Positions 17,773 to 30,258 of a stretch of DNA of 64,000 bases are shown one piece after another (position 1 is the first letter of the stretch; every line of letters begins with the position of its first letter). This DNA comes from Huiozyma naganishii CBS 8797. Its lineage: Eukaryota; Ascomycota; Saccharomycetes; Saccharomycetales; Saccharomycetaceae. The notes under the pieces were generated by a model. The model saw only the letters and a program-made list of their open reading frames with translations. It had not been told where the DNA came from and made no database searches. The translations under genes and the position numbers were made by a program. The DNA is taken from NCBI RefSeq assembly GCF_000348985.1, contig NC_035929.1:248001-312000 (forward strand), read 5' to 3'.

Positions 17773-19476
17773 ATGGAATGTGAGTTGTACTTGGATGGGG
17801 GGCCTGTCGGTGGGGATCTCGTTGTTTTGGTGAGGATGGACAACGTATTGAAATGTCAGAACTGTCGCTTGCCCCTGCAACTGGACACGTCGTTGCTGGA
17901 TCTGAGCGTTTCGCAGAGGGACCTCATATTGAGCAGTCTGAGGGATCATGCTGTGGACAGTGGGGATCCTGGGAGGAGCAGGATACCGCGGGACAGGCTC
18001 CGGATGGTTGGGCAGGTGAGTTCCCATGAGGAGGTCAATGCACTGCTGCGAGGTGGCGCGGAGTTGAACTCTTACGTGGATTTGGGTGGGGGTGCAGGTG
18101 CAGGTGCAAGTGCAAGTGCAAACGCAGGGCACGGGAGGATGTACGAGGAGGATGACGAGGATGACGATGACAATGCGTTGAGGGGTGAGCGGAAGGGTAC
18201 GAGCAGCAGGGACAGTGGACACGGGTCCGATGCGTCGCGGGGTCGCGGGTTGGCCACGGAGAGAACACTCTCGACTCAAGTTTCTGCCCTATCCAATATC
18301 TTCAACATCTTGTCCGCAAAGAGTACGGTCGACTACCCTGTGTGTCAGGACTGCTGCCAGAATGTGGTGAATCGGTTGAAGATGGAGTACGAGGAGGCAC
18401 TCAACGAGAACAAGACTTACACGGATTTCTTGAATAGACTGGAGACACAGCAGACAAAAGCAAACGACCCGCCTAATGGCACAGATGCAGAAACTTCTAA
18501 GCATGCAGAAGAGATGGACCGTTTGGATTGTGAGGAGGTGGGACTACTAGAGCAACTGAAAGAGCTGGAGACGGAGGATACGAAATTGGATTCTCAGATT
18601 CAACAGCTGGAGGCGGAGCTTGCCGCAAAGCACAAACTTGATCAAGAGAAAGTACGGCTCGCAAACATGGAGGATCTGAGGCAGATGGAGCTTTTCAAAG
18701 AATTGAACAGTATGCAGACGCAATACGAGCTGGCTCTCGACAGCCTGGACACTCTGAGAAAGACGAACATATACCACGAAACTTTCAAAATATCGCATAA
18801 TGGACCCTTTGGCACGATCAACGGGCTACGACTCGGGTCTGTGCCGGAGACTCCGGTGTCGTGGAGAGAGATCAACGCTGCACTGGGCCAAGTGGTACTC
18901 TTGCTAAGCACGATCTCGGTCGGACTCAATTGCAAGATAAAAAATTACAGACTACAACCCATGGGGTCCTTCTCCAAAGTGTTGAAGCTCGACGATACAA
19001 CGCAGGAATGGATCCCATTTGAAGCTTACCACAACGAGAAGTTCAACATCACCAAGATTTTCCGCAGAGAGACAAATTTCGATAAAGCCATGGTGTGTCT
19101 CTTAGAGGTTGTCGGACAGATATTCAAATGCATCGAGTCCATGAGCCAAAAAACCGATGGCACGGCCCATTCAATGGAGATTGATGAACAGGGTCAACAA
19201 TCCGTGCACTCGCACCCGCTGGGGGACAATCAGGCATCGGGCCCCAGCAGCAACATTCCGATCAGGAGAGCGCCTACGGGTAACAATTTTCAAGAACTCC
19301 CCTACAGTATAGTTAAGGACAGTATCAATAATCTCACTGTGAAGCTGTTTGGGAACGAGCCCACTTTGAAGTGGACCACAGCGATGAAATTCCTTCTAAC
19401 AAACGTCAAGTGGTTACTCGCATTTTCGTCGAGCAGGTTAAACTTGATACAAGCGCCACAAGACGATGAGAGCTGA
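17773..19476 (+). CDS. VPS30: Autophagy and vacuolar sorting protein Vps30/Atg6 (Beclin 1)
   Basis: Subunit of both Vps34 phosphatidylinositol 3-kinase complexes (autophagy and endosome sorting). A CxxC near the N-terminus (VLKCQNCRLPLQ) pairs with YPVCQDCCQ after a disordered acidic linker. A coiled coil follows (about 200-320), then the BARA domain (about 330-565) with YHETFKISHNGPFGTINGLR and WTTAMKFLLTNVKWLL, the membrane-binding aromatic stretch. The first in-frame ATG is 17773, giving 567 residues (557 in S. cerevisiae, YPL120W). Neighbours MEI5 and DBP1 agree. Confidence 0.96.
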   Translation: MECELYLDGGPVGGDLVVLVRMDNVLKCQNCRLPLQLDTSLLDLSVSQRDLILSSLRDHAVDSGDPGRSRIPRDRLRMVGQVSSHEEVNALLRGGAELNSYVDLGGGAGAGASASANAGHGRMYEEDDEDDDDNALRGERKGTSSRDSGHGSDASRGRGLATERTLSTQVSALSNIFNILSAKSTVDYPVCQDCCQNVVNRLKMEYEEALNENKTYTDFLNRLETQQTKANDPPNGTDAETSKHAEEMDRLDCEEVGLLEQLKELETEDTKLDSQIQQLEAELAAKHKLDQEKVRLANMEDLRQMELFKELNSMQTQYELALDSLDTLRKTNIYHETFKISHNGPFGTINGLRLGSVPETPVSWREINAALGQVVLLLSTISVGLNCKIKNYRLQPMGSFSKVLKLDDTTQEWIPFEAYHNEKFNITKIFRRETNFDKAMVCLLEVVGQIFKCIESMSQKTDGTAHSMEIDEQGQQSVHSHPLGDNQASGPSSNIPIRRAPTGNNFQELPYSIVKDSINNLTVKLFGNEPTLKWTTAMKFLLTNVKWLLAFSSSRLNLIQAPQDDES

Positions 19477-19708
19477 CCAGCTGGGAAAGAAAACTGGAGT
19501 CGCAGCATCGACGTTGATTTTATACATGTATATTTGGATCTGTGATCTACGTATAATTCTGGCCATAAATTTTTACTGGTAGTCGCAATCGAATCCGCCT
19601 TTGGAACGAGTGCGAGGTGAGGAATATATTGTTGGTCCTGTAGCAATAGCTTACTCTAAAGCAACAGCAAACAGTCGTCCAGGGGAAGGCGAAAAAACTC
19701 TTGAGCCA

Positions 19709-21661
<1,953 letters not shown>

Positions 21662-21706
21662 TTATATTCTTATATCATCAACAACTCTTTACAGTGCATT
21701 GAACCC

Positions 21707-22807
21707 ATGAGAGGACGACAACGACGAGCCACGATGTCCCGGATGTCGGACCTGTTAAGGAACACGCGGCTGGCGCAGCTGTCCCGTTCCGGCGGTGGTC
21801 AGTTGTCCTTCACGAAGCGGGGGCAGCACTTCCCGACGCACCAGATAGTCGCTACGACCCCGGCGTCGCACGCGAGGGAGGAGTGGGGGTTGAAGGGCAC
21901 GGTACCCAAGCGGTTGCTGCGGTCGCGGTACTTGGTAGTGGACGCCCTGGATACAGCGGAGCGGATGCCGTCTCTGGAGATGCTGGGTGGCGTGCAGTGG
22001 AACCGGATCAGGTTCCAGGAGTTCGGGGTCGTGCCAAGTGTCCCCCTGGGCCAGAGCAACCCTCTGTTTGGAGATAGTACCACCACAGCAGCACCAGGGA
22101 ACATGCAGTTGTATGGTCTGTCGCAGGTGGTGCCGAATGCGAGTATGCTGCGAAGGTTGCGGCCGCAGTTCAAGGCGTGGTTGCTGGAGAGAGATCCTCA
22201 CGCCTTGCAACGGCGGCGGTTCAATGCGTTGGAACTGAAGGAGAAGGCCGTGGAGTTTCTGCAGGAGCAGTTATCCACGGTCGGAACTCGTGGTAGGTCC
22301 CGCCCCGTAGACCGCGGTCTTGTAGGTAGCGGCGGGCTGTCGTACGGTGTGCGCGGGCGGTTGCAGAACACGCCGCGTGGGGTTGTACAGCGGTCGATTG
22401 TTCCTGGGCGGATCCTGAACGACCAACTACGTCCCCAGCACACAAGCGGGGGTGCCAGTGGCGGTAGCGGCGGCGACACGATGTGCCACGCTGCGCTGGG
22501 CGGGTTCTTTGCCTCTGCACAGTTCAAGAACGGGTCTAAGATCAGTTACGGGTTGGGCAGTTTCATCCGTGAGCTGGTGTTGCCCTTCGAGGTGCGGTCT
22601 GTGTCCGTTGCGCGGGACGGGAAAGTGCGGATCACCGCGTCAAGCATCACTCAGTTGCGTGGCCACCGTGCTGCTGCAGGGCACGCCTCTGCGAGGGGGG
22701 AGCCGCGCAATTCGAGGAGTTCATCGACGACGAAGGCGACACGGCAACAGTCCCGGGAGACCGTGAACGAGTTGCTGTTGCAATTGGAGAACAACGGCAA
22801 GAACTAG
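21707..22807 (+). CDS. MRP51: Mitochondrial small-subunit ribosomal protein Mrp51 (bS1m)
   Basis: Mitoribosome small-subunit protein required for translation of COX1, COX2 and COX3 mRNAs in S. cerevisiae. Recognised by the start region LLRNTRLAQLSR, the conserved QWNRIRFQEFGVVPSVPLGQ block, and position between DBP1 and IDI1 (YPL118W). Length is 366 residues from the ATG at 21707 (344 in S. cerevisiae). ATGs at 21734 and 21743 are credible alternatives, because the conserved mitochondrial N-terminus begins near there. Divergent from DBP1 across about 130 bp. Confidence 0.9.
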   Translation: MRGRQRRATMSRMSDLLRNTRLAQLSRSGGGQLSFTKRGQHFPTHQIVATTPASHAREEWGLKGTVPKRLLRSRYLVVDALDTAERMPSLEMLGGVQWNRIRFQEFGVVPSVPLGQSNPLFGDSTTTAAPGNMQLYGLSQVVPNASMLRRLRPQFKAWLLERDPHALQRRRFNALELKEKAVEFLQEQLSTVGTRGRSRPVDRGLVGSGGLSYGVRGRLQNTPRGVVQRSIVPGRILNDQLRPQHTSGGASGGSGGDTMCHAALGGFFASAQFKNGSKISYGLGSFIRELVLPFEVRSVSVARDGKVRITASSITQLRGHRAAAGHASARGEPRNSRSSSTTKATRQQSRETVNELLLQLENNGKN

Positions 22808-22872
22808 GAATGCTTGTCTCATATATATGCTTGTACATAATAAATACTAAAGACGTTACAATATGAGGCGGA

Positions 22873-23748
22873 TCACAGCATTCTATAAACGTTGCTGTCG
22901 TTCTCGAACTGTTCGATGTTGTCCAATGCACCCCACCACTTGAACAAGTAGTGTTTACAAATGATCTTGAACCAAGGTGTGAAGTGTTGGTTTTCCGTGT
23001 CCGCCAGCATGGCTTTGAACTCGGACAGGCCGATCCACTTGTACTCCTCCACCTCGTTGACGTTCGCGTTCACGGTGAGTTCCTGACCCTCGCGGACTTT
23101 GTACACGAAGATATAGTCAATCTCGTGTTCCCCCCAAGGGTTGTCGTCACCCCCACAGGGGGCCATGTAGTGGATTCTGTTTAGGAAATGGAACGACCCA
23201 CGCGTGGCGACCTCCTGTGGTGGTATCCCCAATTCGTGTTCCAGTTTCCTCACACACGCAGTCTGTGCCCCCTCAACACCGTCCATCTCATCCTCAACAC
23301 AAAGTGGGTGAGAACAACAAGTGTTGGTCCAAAGCATGGGGAAAGTGATCTTCTCGCTAGCACGTCTCTGCAACAGCAACTCGCCTCTGCTGTTAAACAA
23401 GAAGCAGGAGAACGCACGGTGCAGCAACCCCTTCGCGATGTTCTCCATGCGGTGACAAGCACGTTTCGTCCCTGCACCAACAACGGTATCATCCCAGTCA
23501 ACGACAATGCAGTTCTCCGCCATCAACCGCACTTGCTCCTCATCGAGCCCCCTGAACTCCGTGGCGGCACCAGGCTGTGCCAACAGCGTGGACACATCAC
23601 TGGCCTTCGAGTTGGGTCTCTGTGCCAACGGAATCACATCCGTGGGGAACTCCTCCAGGATCGTCTCGGGCGTCAGGGACTCCACGAGCGCGCTGTACCC
23701 GCGGGCCTCAACTTCAGTAGCAGTAGCAGTAGCAGTAGAAACGGTCAT
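22873..23748 (-). CDS. IDI1: Isopentenyl-diphosphate delta-isomerase
   Basis: Interconverts IPP and DMAPP in the sterol/isoprenoid pathway. Nudix-fold type I isomerase with catalytic Cys in TNTCCSHPL, the metal-binding RAFSCFLFN and [10 protein letters not shown] segments, and catalytic Glu in the EHELGIP region. Length is 291 residues (288 in S. cerevisiae, YPL117C). An AGTAGC repeat near 23713-23739 encodes an alternating Thr/Ala N-terminal tract. Convergent with MRP51, with 65 bp between stop codons. Confidence 0.97.
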   Translation of the reverse strand: MTVSTATATATEVEARGYSALVESLTPETILEEFPTDVIPLAQRPNSKASDVSTLLAQPGAATEFRGLDEEQVRLMAENCIVVDWDDTVVGAGTKRACHRMENIAKGLLHRAFSCFLFNSRGELLLQRRASEKITFPMLWTNTCCSHPLCVEDEMDGVEGAQTACVRKLEHELGIPPQEVATRGSFHFLNRIHYMAPCGGDDNPWGEHEIDYIFVYKVREGQELTVNANVNEVEEYKWIGLSEFKAMLADTENQHFTPWFKIICKHYLFKWWGALDNIEQFENDSNVYRML

Positions 23749-24281
23749 TTGGGCGTGTCCCCTCTGTAGCTGTCCTCAACATCTCCCCGTCGTCTCATCG
23801 TCTGCTTTTAAATCGAATTAAAACTTGAAGAAGAAGAAGAAGCGGTAACTCCGGGAGACCGTATTGAAGTTATCGGGTGACCACTTCACCGTTGGTGTCG
23901 TTGTACTCGGGCGATGGTGATGTGTACAGGGCCCCCGCGGAGAAGTCTGTGCCTCTCCACCAGGTCACCGTGACGAACGGACTGCCCGTCGCCCGCTCAA
24001 CGGGCCGTCTTATCTACAGGGTACCTCCTAACCAGAGGACCATTGAAACCAGCCCAGTCCAGCTCAGTTCAGCTCAACCCAGATCAGTATAATTAGTAGA
24101 GTAGAGTAGAGTACCTGTGTATGCCACTAGTAGTAGTAGTAGTAGTAGTAGTAGTGTCACCCGGCCGTCGTCTGCTTCTCGGCGGTTGTTTGATTCAGTT
24201 CTTGTTGATGCTGTTGACGCTGCTGTTGATGATGGGGACTGGTGTTTGGAGGGCACAGGAGGGGTGTAGACGGCCCTGTGG
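23749..24281. other. Intergenic, IDI1 / GEA promoter region with TAG microsatellite
   Basis: About 530 bp between divergent genes. A TAG trinucleotide array of about ten units lies at 24127-24155, within 130 bp of the GEA start. No additional gene seen. Confidence 0.6.
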
Positions 24282-27200
24282 ATGATCATGGGCGGTATAG
24301 AGACGGTCGTGGTTGGGCCCGCAGCGGTGGACCCGGTGGCGGTCGTCGCGAAGGAGTGTGTCACGCTGGCGACGGCCATGCGGAAGTACAGTAAGTTGCA
24401 ATCGCAGTCTGGGGTCGCGGTGCTGTTGCTCGGTGGGAGTACCGGTGGGGAACTTGCCATGGGAGAGGTGTTGGGTGGTGGCGGTGTCAGTGAACGCGGT
24501 GGCAACAGCAGCGTTGCTGCTGTTGCCGCTCCAGCTGCATCGCGGTCACGCAACGACCCTCTCGTCGCTGGGTTCATCCAGCTCAGACATATCCTCAACA
24601 AGAGACGCTCCCTCGAGGACGTCGACTCCCTCACGCTGTGGCAGCCGTTCCTTCTCGTTGTGAAAACCGCATCTGTCTCAGGGTACATTACGTGTCTCGC
24701 ATTGGACGCGCTGTCCAGATTCGTACGGTTGCAAGTCGTGCACAGTGGGTCTCGAAACCATGTGGCCGCCGTGCGAGAATTAGTAGCTGCTCTAACACAT
24801 TGCAAATTTACACCCTCGCAGCAACAGAGTGACGACGCGGTGCTCTGTAAAGTTGTCTTGCTGTTGGAGCACACACTGTGTGCGTCACAGTTGGGACACT
24901 GCGTCTCGGATACGGGCGTTTACGACGCGCTGCAGACACTCATGTCCATCGCGTGCAACACTAGACGCGCAGAGGTGCTGCGCAGGACTGCAGAGACAGC
25001 TACTGTAGGGGTCACACTAAGAGTGTTCGCTTGCCTGAGGGATAACGCGGCAACGGAACTCACAGCACAGAAATACATCAGTGACGAGAGTTACTCGAGG
25101 GATAGGTTGCAAGATGATATGGTGGGACCGGGGGTGCAGGCTAGTCCGGAGAGCCCGCAGGGCTCAACGGACGGCGACTCAACGCAGTCGGGTGAACCAG
25201 TGCCGGAGCAAACTGAGGAGGAGGAGACTGTGCCGGAGGATGTGTCGGAGACCGTACCGGCCTCCGACGCCTCCACATCCACTCCCGCTGAACCAAACTA
25301 CGGCCTGCCCGTCGCAAAACAACAACTCACTCTCTTACTCTCTCTCATCACACCGGAAAACAGCGCCAAACACACAAACTCGGCGCGGATCTTCGCGCTC
25401 CAACTCATAAACACAATCATAGAATGCGTTGGAGACAAGTTCCCGCTCCACCCGCGCCTCTTCAGTCTCATCTCAGACCCTATCTTCAAATGCATCCTCT
25501 TCACCATTCAAAACACAACAAAGTTATCCCTCCTACAAGCCACTTTGCAACTGTTCACTACTCTAGTAATCATCTTGGGGAACCACCTCTCAATGCAAAT
25601 GGAAATGACCCTCAATTGCATCTTTAACATCCTGCTGGATGGCGCCGTGGGGGACAGCCAGCAACAACAACAACAAAAGACAGCGGGCGCTAAACCAAGA
25701 GACCCAGCTTTGAAGGAACTCCTCATCGAACAGATATCCATCCTTTGGACTCGCTCCCCATCTTTCTTTACCTCCATCTTCGTCTCCTTCGATTGCAACC
25801 TCGACAGGGCAGACCTCGCGTTGAACTTCTTGAAAATGCTTTCGAAACTCGCAATGCCAGAGGCAGCGCTTTCAACGACAGAAAACGTGCCACCCATTTG
25901 CCTCGAGGGGCTCGTCTCTCTCGTGGACGATATGTACGCCCGAATGCAGATGGTCCCCAAGGAGACCTTTGAAACGCAGCGGGGGGAGAGTAAGATCCTC
26001 AAACAAAGAGAACGCAAGACAGAGTTCATTAGCTGCGCACGCGCGTTCAACGAAAAACCAAAGAGGGGGGTGCCCCTGCTCATCGAGCGCGGGTTCATAG
26101 AGTCCGACTCTGAGGAACACATCGCCAAATTCTTGTTTGAGAACAATAGCCGCATGAACAAGAAGACTATAGGGTTGCTGCTCTGCGACCCGAAACAGGG
26201 CTCGCTACTGCGGAAGTTCATGAACTTGTTCGACTTCAAGGGACTGAGAGTAGACGAGGCGATCAGAATCTTGCTCACTAAATTCAGACTCCCCGGTGAA
26301 TCGCAACAGATCGAAAGAATTATAGAGGCCTTCTCAAGCAGATACTCGGAAAGCCAGGACGAGCCGGACCTGCCAGACCCAGCTGCGGGTGATGAGACCC
26401 CAGTGCAGCCGGACGCGGACTCCGTATTCCTTTTGAGTTACTCCATCATTATGCTGAACACAGACCTCCACAACCCGCAGGTCAAGGAACACATGTCCTT
26501 TGAGGATTACTCGAGCAACCTACGCGGCGGTTACAACTCGGAGGACTTCCCGCACTGGTACCTGGACAAGATCTACTGCTCCATCAGGGACAAAGAGATC
26601 GTCATGCCCGAGGAACACCACGGCAACGAAAGATGGTTCGAAGACGCATGGAACAATCTCATCTCCTCGACAACGGTCATGACGGAGATCCAGAGAGAAA
26701 ACGTTAATGCAATTGATAAATTGAGCGCCGCAGAACTGCTCAGGTTTGACAGAGCAGTGTTCAGGTGTATCGGTAACTCCATCGTCAACACTTTTTTCAA
26801 GATATACGTCATCGCCAGCGACGACCACATCACGACACGGATGCTGACTAGCCTCGACAGGTGCTCGTACATTTCTGAGTACTTCACCTTCAAACGCCTG
26901 TACAACGACATCATTCTCAACATTGGGAAATTTACCACCATTGTCAGCAGTAATCCGCTAGGCACGCAGGGCAACCAGACTGATCAAGCGGATGACGAAG
27001 AGATCCCTCTTGTAGAGATAAGCCTGAACGGCGGGTCACGCGAGGCAAAAGTGCCCGTGAGCAACCTGGCGGTCAGAATGGGCAGATCCTTCAGGGCACA
27101 AGTGTGCACGTTGATCTTCTTCCGCATACTCAAGAGAACGAAGAACGCGCAGTTGATCAGCACAGAGACATACATGGAGGTGGTCAAAATCCTGCGTATT

Positions 27201-28739
27201 TTGTTTGAGAACCTGCTGATAAACCCAGACGTTTTCTTGGACTTGCAACAGACTTTGAAGATTGGGAACCTGCTCAAGCCAACTCCAGATGTTGCACTAA
27301 CAAAACACACGGAAAACAGGGGTCTGTTCTCGACTTTTGCGTCGTATTTGAAAGGTGATGAGGAGCCCACAGAGGAGGAAATCGATTTCTCGTTCAAGGC
27401 GCTTTCCTGCGTCGAAAACAGTAAAGTGACCTCCTCGATCTTCGGCAACGAACGCATTATGACCTCCACGCTTGCTAAAAGTCTGATAGACTCGATCGAC
27501 GTGAAGAAGACGGATGAAAACGCGAGGTTCTTTGAGGCGGAGTTGCTTTTCCTAGTGGAGAGCGCTGTAGCGTTGGTCCTTGTTTGCAAAGACGAAAAGG
27601 AACTGCCACAGCTTGTCCTGGACAAGCTGTTTGAATTGTCCGAGCTCAGTGGCGTCACACGGCGGACGAACCGCCGGTTGTTGACGTACGAGCTTCTGCT
27701 AATCTCTGTCTCGGATTTCTCTAAGGAGAACGTTTCCTTCCTGATCAACGACCAGTTGCTGAACAAAACGGATATCTTCAATGAGAAGTACTTCAACACG
27801 CCGCAAGGTGGGGAACTGATCAACAGGGTGTTGCAGCTGACCAACATAGCCAACTACAGCGAGTACATCTTAAGAGAGGAGAACTACTGGAAATTCTTGA
27901 GGCGGATTGCCGCGATGGTGGAGCGAACGGAGGTTGTCTTCGAGTACATCAAGAGGAACGTCGTTGAGGAGAACCACCTGTGCGACGAGCAAATCTTCAT
28001 GTTGGTGCTCGGACTGCTCGATGAGATTTCTTCGATAGGCGCCGTCGGCAGCCGGTGGGAGCAAGAGTACAGCAGGTCCGTGAAGAGCGGGCACAAGATC
28101 GGGCAAGAAAACCCGTACCAGCACATCATCGGCGTCTCCTTGAAGTCGATCAGCTTGACAGCACACTTACTGGAGAACGACTTGCTGAACAAAGGGGAAG
28201 TCATTGCCGTGATACAGGCTCTAGCGCATCAGTGCATGAACCCATGCGAGCAACTGAACTCGTATGCTTTGAAGACGATGGAGTTGTCCCTCACTGAGAC
28301 GCTCGATTTCTCCAGCTGTAAGCTCGGCACATTGGAAGACGCGATAGAGGAAGGGTTGTTGAGCATCCTGGACATCAAGGACGCGGGCGCAAGTTGCAAC
28401 GTGCCCCTGTTTGACATCCTGAGAGTGACTGCGAACGTGTACATATACTACTTGAAGAAGGGTGTTTCCACGAACGACACGTACCTGAGGATCCTCAATT
28501 TCTTCAACGCGTACGTGGAGAACCCACAGGTTGAGACGCTGCTACAGCAACTGATCTTGCAGAAGAAGGCAGTAGAGAGGGGCGACGTGGTGGTGGAACC
28601 CGTGGAACCCGTGGAACCCGTGGACCTTATGGAACCCGTATCGGATACTACCGGTGTAGCTACTGAAGCGCTGCATCCGAGCGAAGAAGAACCAATGTAC
28701 GTACAAGAGCAAGAGGGGACTACAGGGACCCCCGAATAG
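24282..28739 (+). CDS. GEA2: Arf guanine nucleotide exchange factor, GEA1/GEA2 (GBF) family
   Basis: Sec7-domain exchange factor that activates Arf1 at the early Golgi for COPI transport. The order is typical: DCB (about 1-200), HUS (about 330-560, with ISILWTRSPSFFTSIFVSFD), and the Sec7 domain (about 590-800), where the catalytic glutamate lies in FRLPGESQQIERIIEAF and is followed by SVFLLSYSIIMLNTDLHNPQ. HDS regions follow. Length is 1485 residues (about 1410 in S. cerevisiae). The tail has a short VEP repeat. GEA1 and GEA2 are duplicates in S. cerevisiae; the symbol GEA2 rests on URA3 being the next gene (YEL022W-YEL021W). The ATG at 24282 is preferred; 24288 is an in-frame alternative. 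Confidence 0.93.
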   Translation: MIMGGIETVVVGPAAVDPVAVVAKECVTLATAMRKYSKLQSQSGVAVLLLGGSTGGELAMGEVLGGGGVSERGGNSSVAAVAAPAASRSRNDPLVAGFIQLRHILNKRRSLEDVDSLTLWQPFLLVVKTASVSGYITCLALDALSRFVRLQVVHSGSRNHVAAVRELVAALTHCKFTPSQQQSDDAVLCKVVLLLEHTLCASQLGHCVSDTGVYDALQTLMSIACNTRRAEVLRRTAETATVGVTLRVFACLRDNAATELTAQKYISDESYSRDRLQDDMVGPGVQASPESPQGSTDGDSTQSGEPVPEQTEEEETVPEDVSETVPASDASTSTPAEPNYGLPVAKQQLTLLLSLITPENSAKHTNSARIFALQLINTIIECVGDKFPLHPRLFSLISDPIFKCILFTIQNTTKLSLLQATLQLFTTLVIILGNHLSMQMEMTLNCIFNILLDGAVGDSQQQQQQKTAGAKPRDPALKELLIEQISILWTRSPSFFTSIFVSFDCNLDRADLALNFLKMLSKLAMPEAALSTTENVPPICLEGLVSLVDDMYARMQMVPKETFETQRGESKILKQRERKTEFISCARAFNEKPKRGVPLLIERGFIESDSEEHIAKFLFENNSRMNKKTIGLLLCDPKQGSLLRKFMNLFDFKGLRVDEAIRILLTKFRLPGESQQIERIIEAFSSRYSESQDEPDLPDPAAGDETPVQPDADSVFLLSYSIIMLNTDLHNPQVKEHMSFEDYSSNLRGGYNSEDFPHWYLDKIYCSIRDKEIVMPEEHHGNERWFEDAWNNLISSTTVMTEIQRENVNAIDKLSAAELLRFDRAVFRCIGNSIVNTFFKIYVIASDDHITTRMLTSLDRCSYISEYFTFKRLYNDIILNIGKFTTIVSSNPLGTQGNQTDQADDEEIPLVEISLNGGSREAKVPVSNLAVRMGRSFRAQVCTLIFFRILKRTKNAQLISTETYMEVVKILRILFENLLINPDVFLDLQQTLKIGNLLKPTPDVALTKHTENRGLFSTFASYLKGDEEPTEEEIDFSFKALSCVENSKVTSSIFGNERIMTSTLAKSLIDSIDVKKTDENARFFEAELLFLVESAVALVLVCKDEKELPQLVLDKLFELSELSGVTRRTNRRLLTYELLLISVSDFSKENVSFLINDQLLNKTDIFNEKYFNTPQGGELINRVLQLTNIANYSEYILREENYWKFLRRIAAMVERTEVVFEYIKRNVVEENHLCDEQIFMLVLGLLDEISSIGAVGSRWEQEYSRSVKSGHKIGQENPYQHIIGVSLKSISLTAHLLENDLLNKGEVIAVIQALAHQCMNPCEQLNSYALKTMELSLTETLDFSSCKLGTLEDAIEEGLLSILDIKDAGASCNVPLFDILRVTANVYIYYLKKGVSTNDTYLRILNFFNAYVENPQVETLLQQLILQKKAVERGDVVVEPVEPVEPVDLMEPVSDTTGVATEALHPSEEEPMYVQEQEGTTGTPE

Positions 28740-28825
28740 AGTCACAAACACACACATATATACACATACACGACTAGGCATAGATAGATCTATAGAAAGC
28801 GACCTCTCGTTACTTCCATCTCTTC

Positions 28826-28841
28826 TTCGGCGATGACCGAA
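28826..28841. promoter_or_regulatory. Ppr1 binding site upstream of URA3
   Basis: TTCGGCGATGACCGAA contains CGG-N6-CCG, the exact spacing recognised by the zinc-cluster activator Ppr1 at S. cerevisiae URA3 and URA1. It lies 124 bp upstream of the URA3 ATG, and a TATAAA follows at 28881-28886. This predicts induction by pyrimidine starvation. Confidence 0.75.
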
Positions 28842-28964
28842 AGTTCTTGTCTCAATCGAAAAAGAGGACTCCCATTTGAGTATAAATTTGACGGTTGATG
28901 CGATGATGGCCAGCGTTGCGGGACATTGCTGTGTCGGTAGATCTTCGCCATCCCCCATCCCGCA

Positions 28965-29783
28965 ATGAGTAACGGTATGGCGTTTGCTACGTACGAGGAG
29001 AGAGCGTCGGTGCACGCGAGTCCCGTTGCCTCGAAGCTGCTGCGGATCATGGCCTCCAAGAAGACGAACCTGTGTGCGTCGCTTGACGTGCGCACGACTG
29101 CGGAGCTGCTCTCGCTGGTGGACCAAGTGGGTCCCTACATTTGTCTTTTGAAGACTCATGTGGACATCCTGGACGATTTCTCGATGGAGGGGACGGTGAA
29201 GCCCTTGAAGGAGCTTGCTGCGAAGTACAACTTCTTGATCTTCGAGGACCGGAAATTCGCGGACATCGGGAACACGGTGAAGTTGCAGTACTCCTCCGGT
29301 GTGTACAAGATCGTGCAGTGGGCGGACATCACGAACGCGCACGGTGTCACCGGTAGTGGGATTGTGAAAGGTTTGAAGGAGGCCGCCCAGGAGAACAGTG
29401 ACGAACCGCGTGGGTTGCTGATGCTTGCGGAATTGTCCTCGAAGGGTTCACTTGCACACGGGGAGTACACCACTGGCACTGTAGAGATTGCGAAAACGGA
29501 CAAGCAGTTTGTGTTCGGGTTCATTGCGCAGAGGGGCATGGGCGGGAGAGACGAAGGTTTCGACTGGCTGATCATGACGCCCGGTGTTGGGCTGGACGAT
29601 AAGGGCGATGCCCTTGGACAGCAGTACAGGACCGTGGACGACGTGGTCTCCACGGGCTCGGACATCATCATTGTCGGCAGAGGACTGTTTGGCAAGGGCA
29701 GGGACCCAACCGCCGAGAGCAGACGCTACAGAGACGCTGGGTGGGACGCGTACTTGAAGAGATGCAACGCTGCAAGCAACTAA
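28965..29783 (+). CDS. URA3: Orotidine-5'-phosphate decarboxylase
   Basis: Last step of UMP synthesis, converting OMP to UMP. The catalytic [11 protein letters not shown] motif is present (about residues 94-104), with DVRTT (substrate Asp) upstream and the C-terminal phosphate-binding segment IIVGRGLFG. Length is 272 residues (267 in S. cerevisiae). The ATG at 28965 is the first in frame and gives an N-terminus like those of related yeasts. It lies between GEA2 and TIM9 exactly as in S. cerevisiae (YEL021W). Confidence 0.98.
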   Translation: MSNGMAFATYEERASVHASPVASKLLRIMASKKTNLCASLDVRTTAELLSLVDQVGPYICLLKTHVDILDDFSMEGTVKPLKELAAKYNFLIFEDRKFADIGNTVKLQYSSGVYKIVQWADITNAHGVTGSGIVKGLKEAAQENSDEPRGLLMLAELSSKGSLAHGEYTTGTVEIAKTDKQFVFGFIAQRGMGGRDEGFDWLIMTPGVGLDDKGDALGQQYRTVDDVVSTGSDIIIVGRGLFGKGRDPTAESRRYRDAGWDAYLKRCNAASN

Positions 29784-29994
29784 GTACAGATAGAGTATAG
29801 TAGAACGTGAGTAGCAAGGTCATCATGTGCATCGCTTCTTTTACCCGAACAATGACGTCTTTTAATTAGTGAAAAATTTCTCGAAGTCGAAGTCGAAGTT
29901 GGAGCTTGAAGAGACGGTGAGTGTGATTCAAAGGAGCCCTTTTATTGCTGCAGTGCATACCCCCCCCTCCCTCAGACGGCAGTATCAGCACACG

Positions 29995-30258
29995 ATGGAC
30001 GCACTAAACGGCAAGGAGCAGCAGGAGTTCCAGAAACTGGTGGAGCAGAAGCAGATGAAGGACTTCATGCGGTTGTACTCGAACCTCGTGGAGCGGTGCT
30101 TCATGGACTGTGTGAACGACTTCACGTCGTCCAAACTGACGAACAAAGAGCAGAGCTGCATCATGAAGTGTTCTGAGAAGTTCCTGAAGCACAGCGAGCG
30201 TGTCGGCCAGCGGTTCCAAGAGCAAAACGCCGCGATGGGCCAAGGCCTGAACCGTTAA
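29995..30258 (+). CDS. TIM9: Mitochondrial intermembrane-space chaperone Tim9
   Basis: Small TIM protein that with Tim10 escorts hydrophobic precursors across the intermembrane space. Two CX3C motifs are visible (CFMDC and CIMKC, about residues 35-39 and 59-63), with [20 protein letters not shown] at the start. Length is 87 residues, as in S. cerevisiae (YEL020W-A). The frame is open upstream of 29995 but has no ATG there. Short gene between URA3 and PXP1, matching synteny. Confidence 0.96.
   Translation: MDALNGKEQQEFQKLVEQKQMKDFMRLYSNLVERCFMDCVNDFTSSKLTNKEQSCIMKCSEKFLKHSERVGQRFQEQNAAMGQGLNR

Noticed and set aside
17674..18279. 201-codon minus-strand frame opposite VPS30
   Set aside because: Lies over the repeat-rich linker of VPS30; low-complexity Thr/Cys/Pro content, no domain.
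23188..23769. 193-codon plus-strand frame opposite IDI1
   Set aside because: Complete overlap with IDI1, which has all catalytic motifs.
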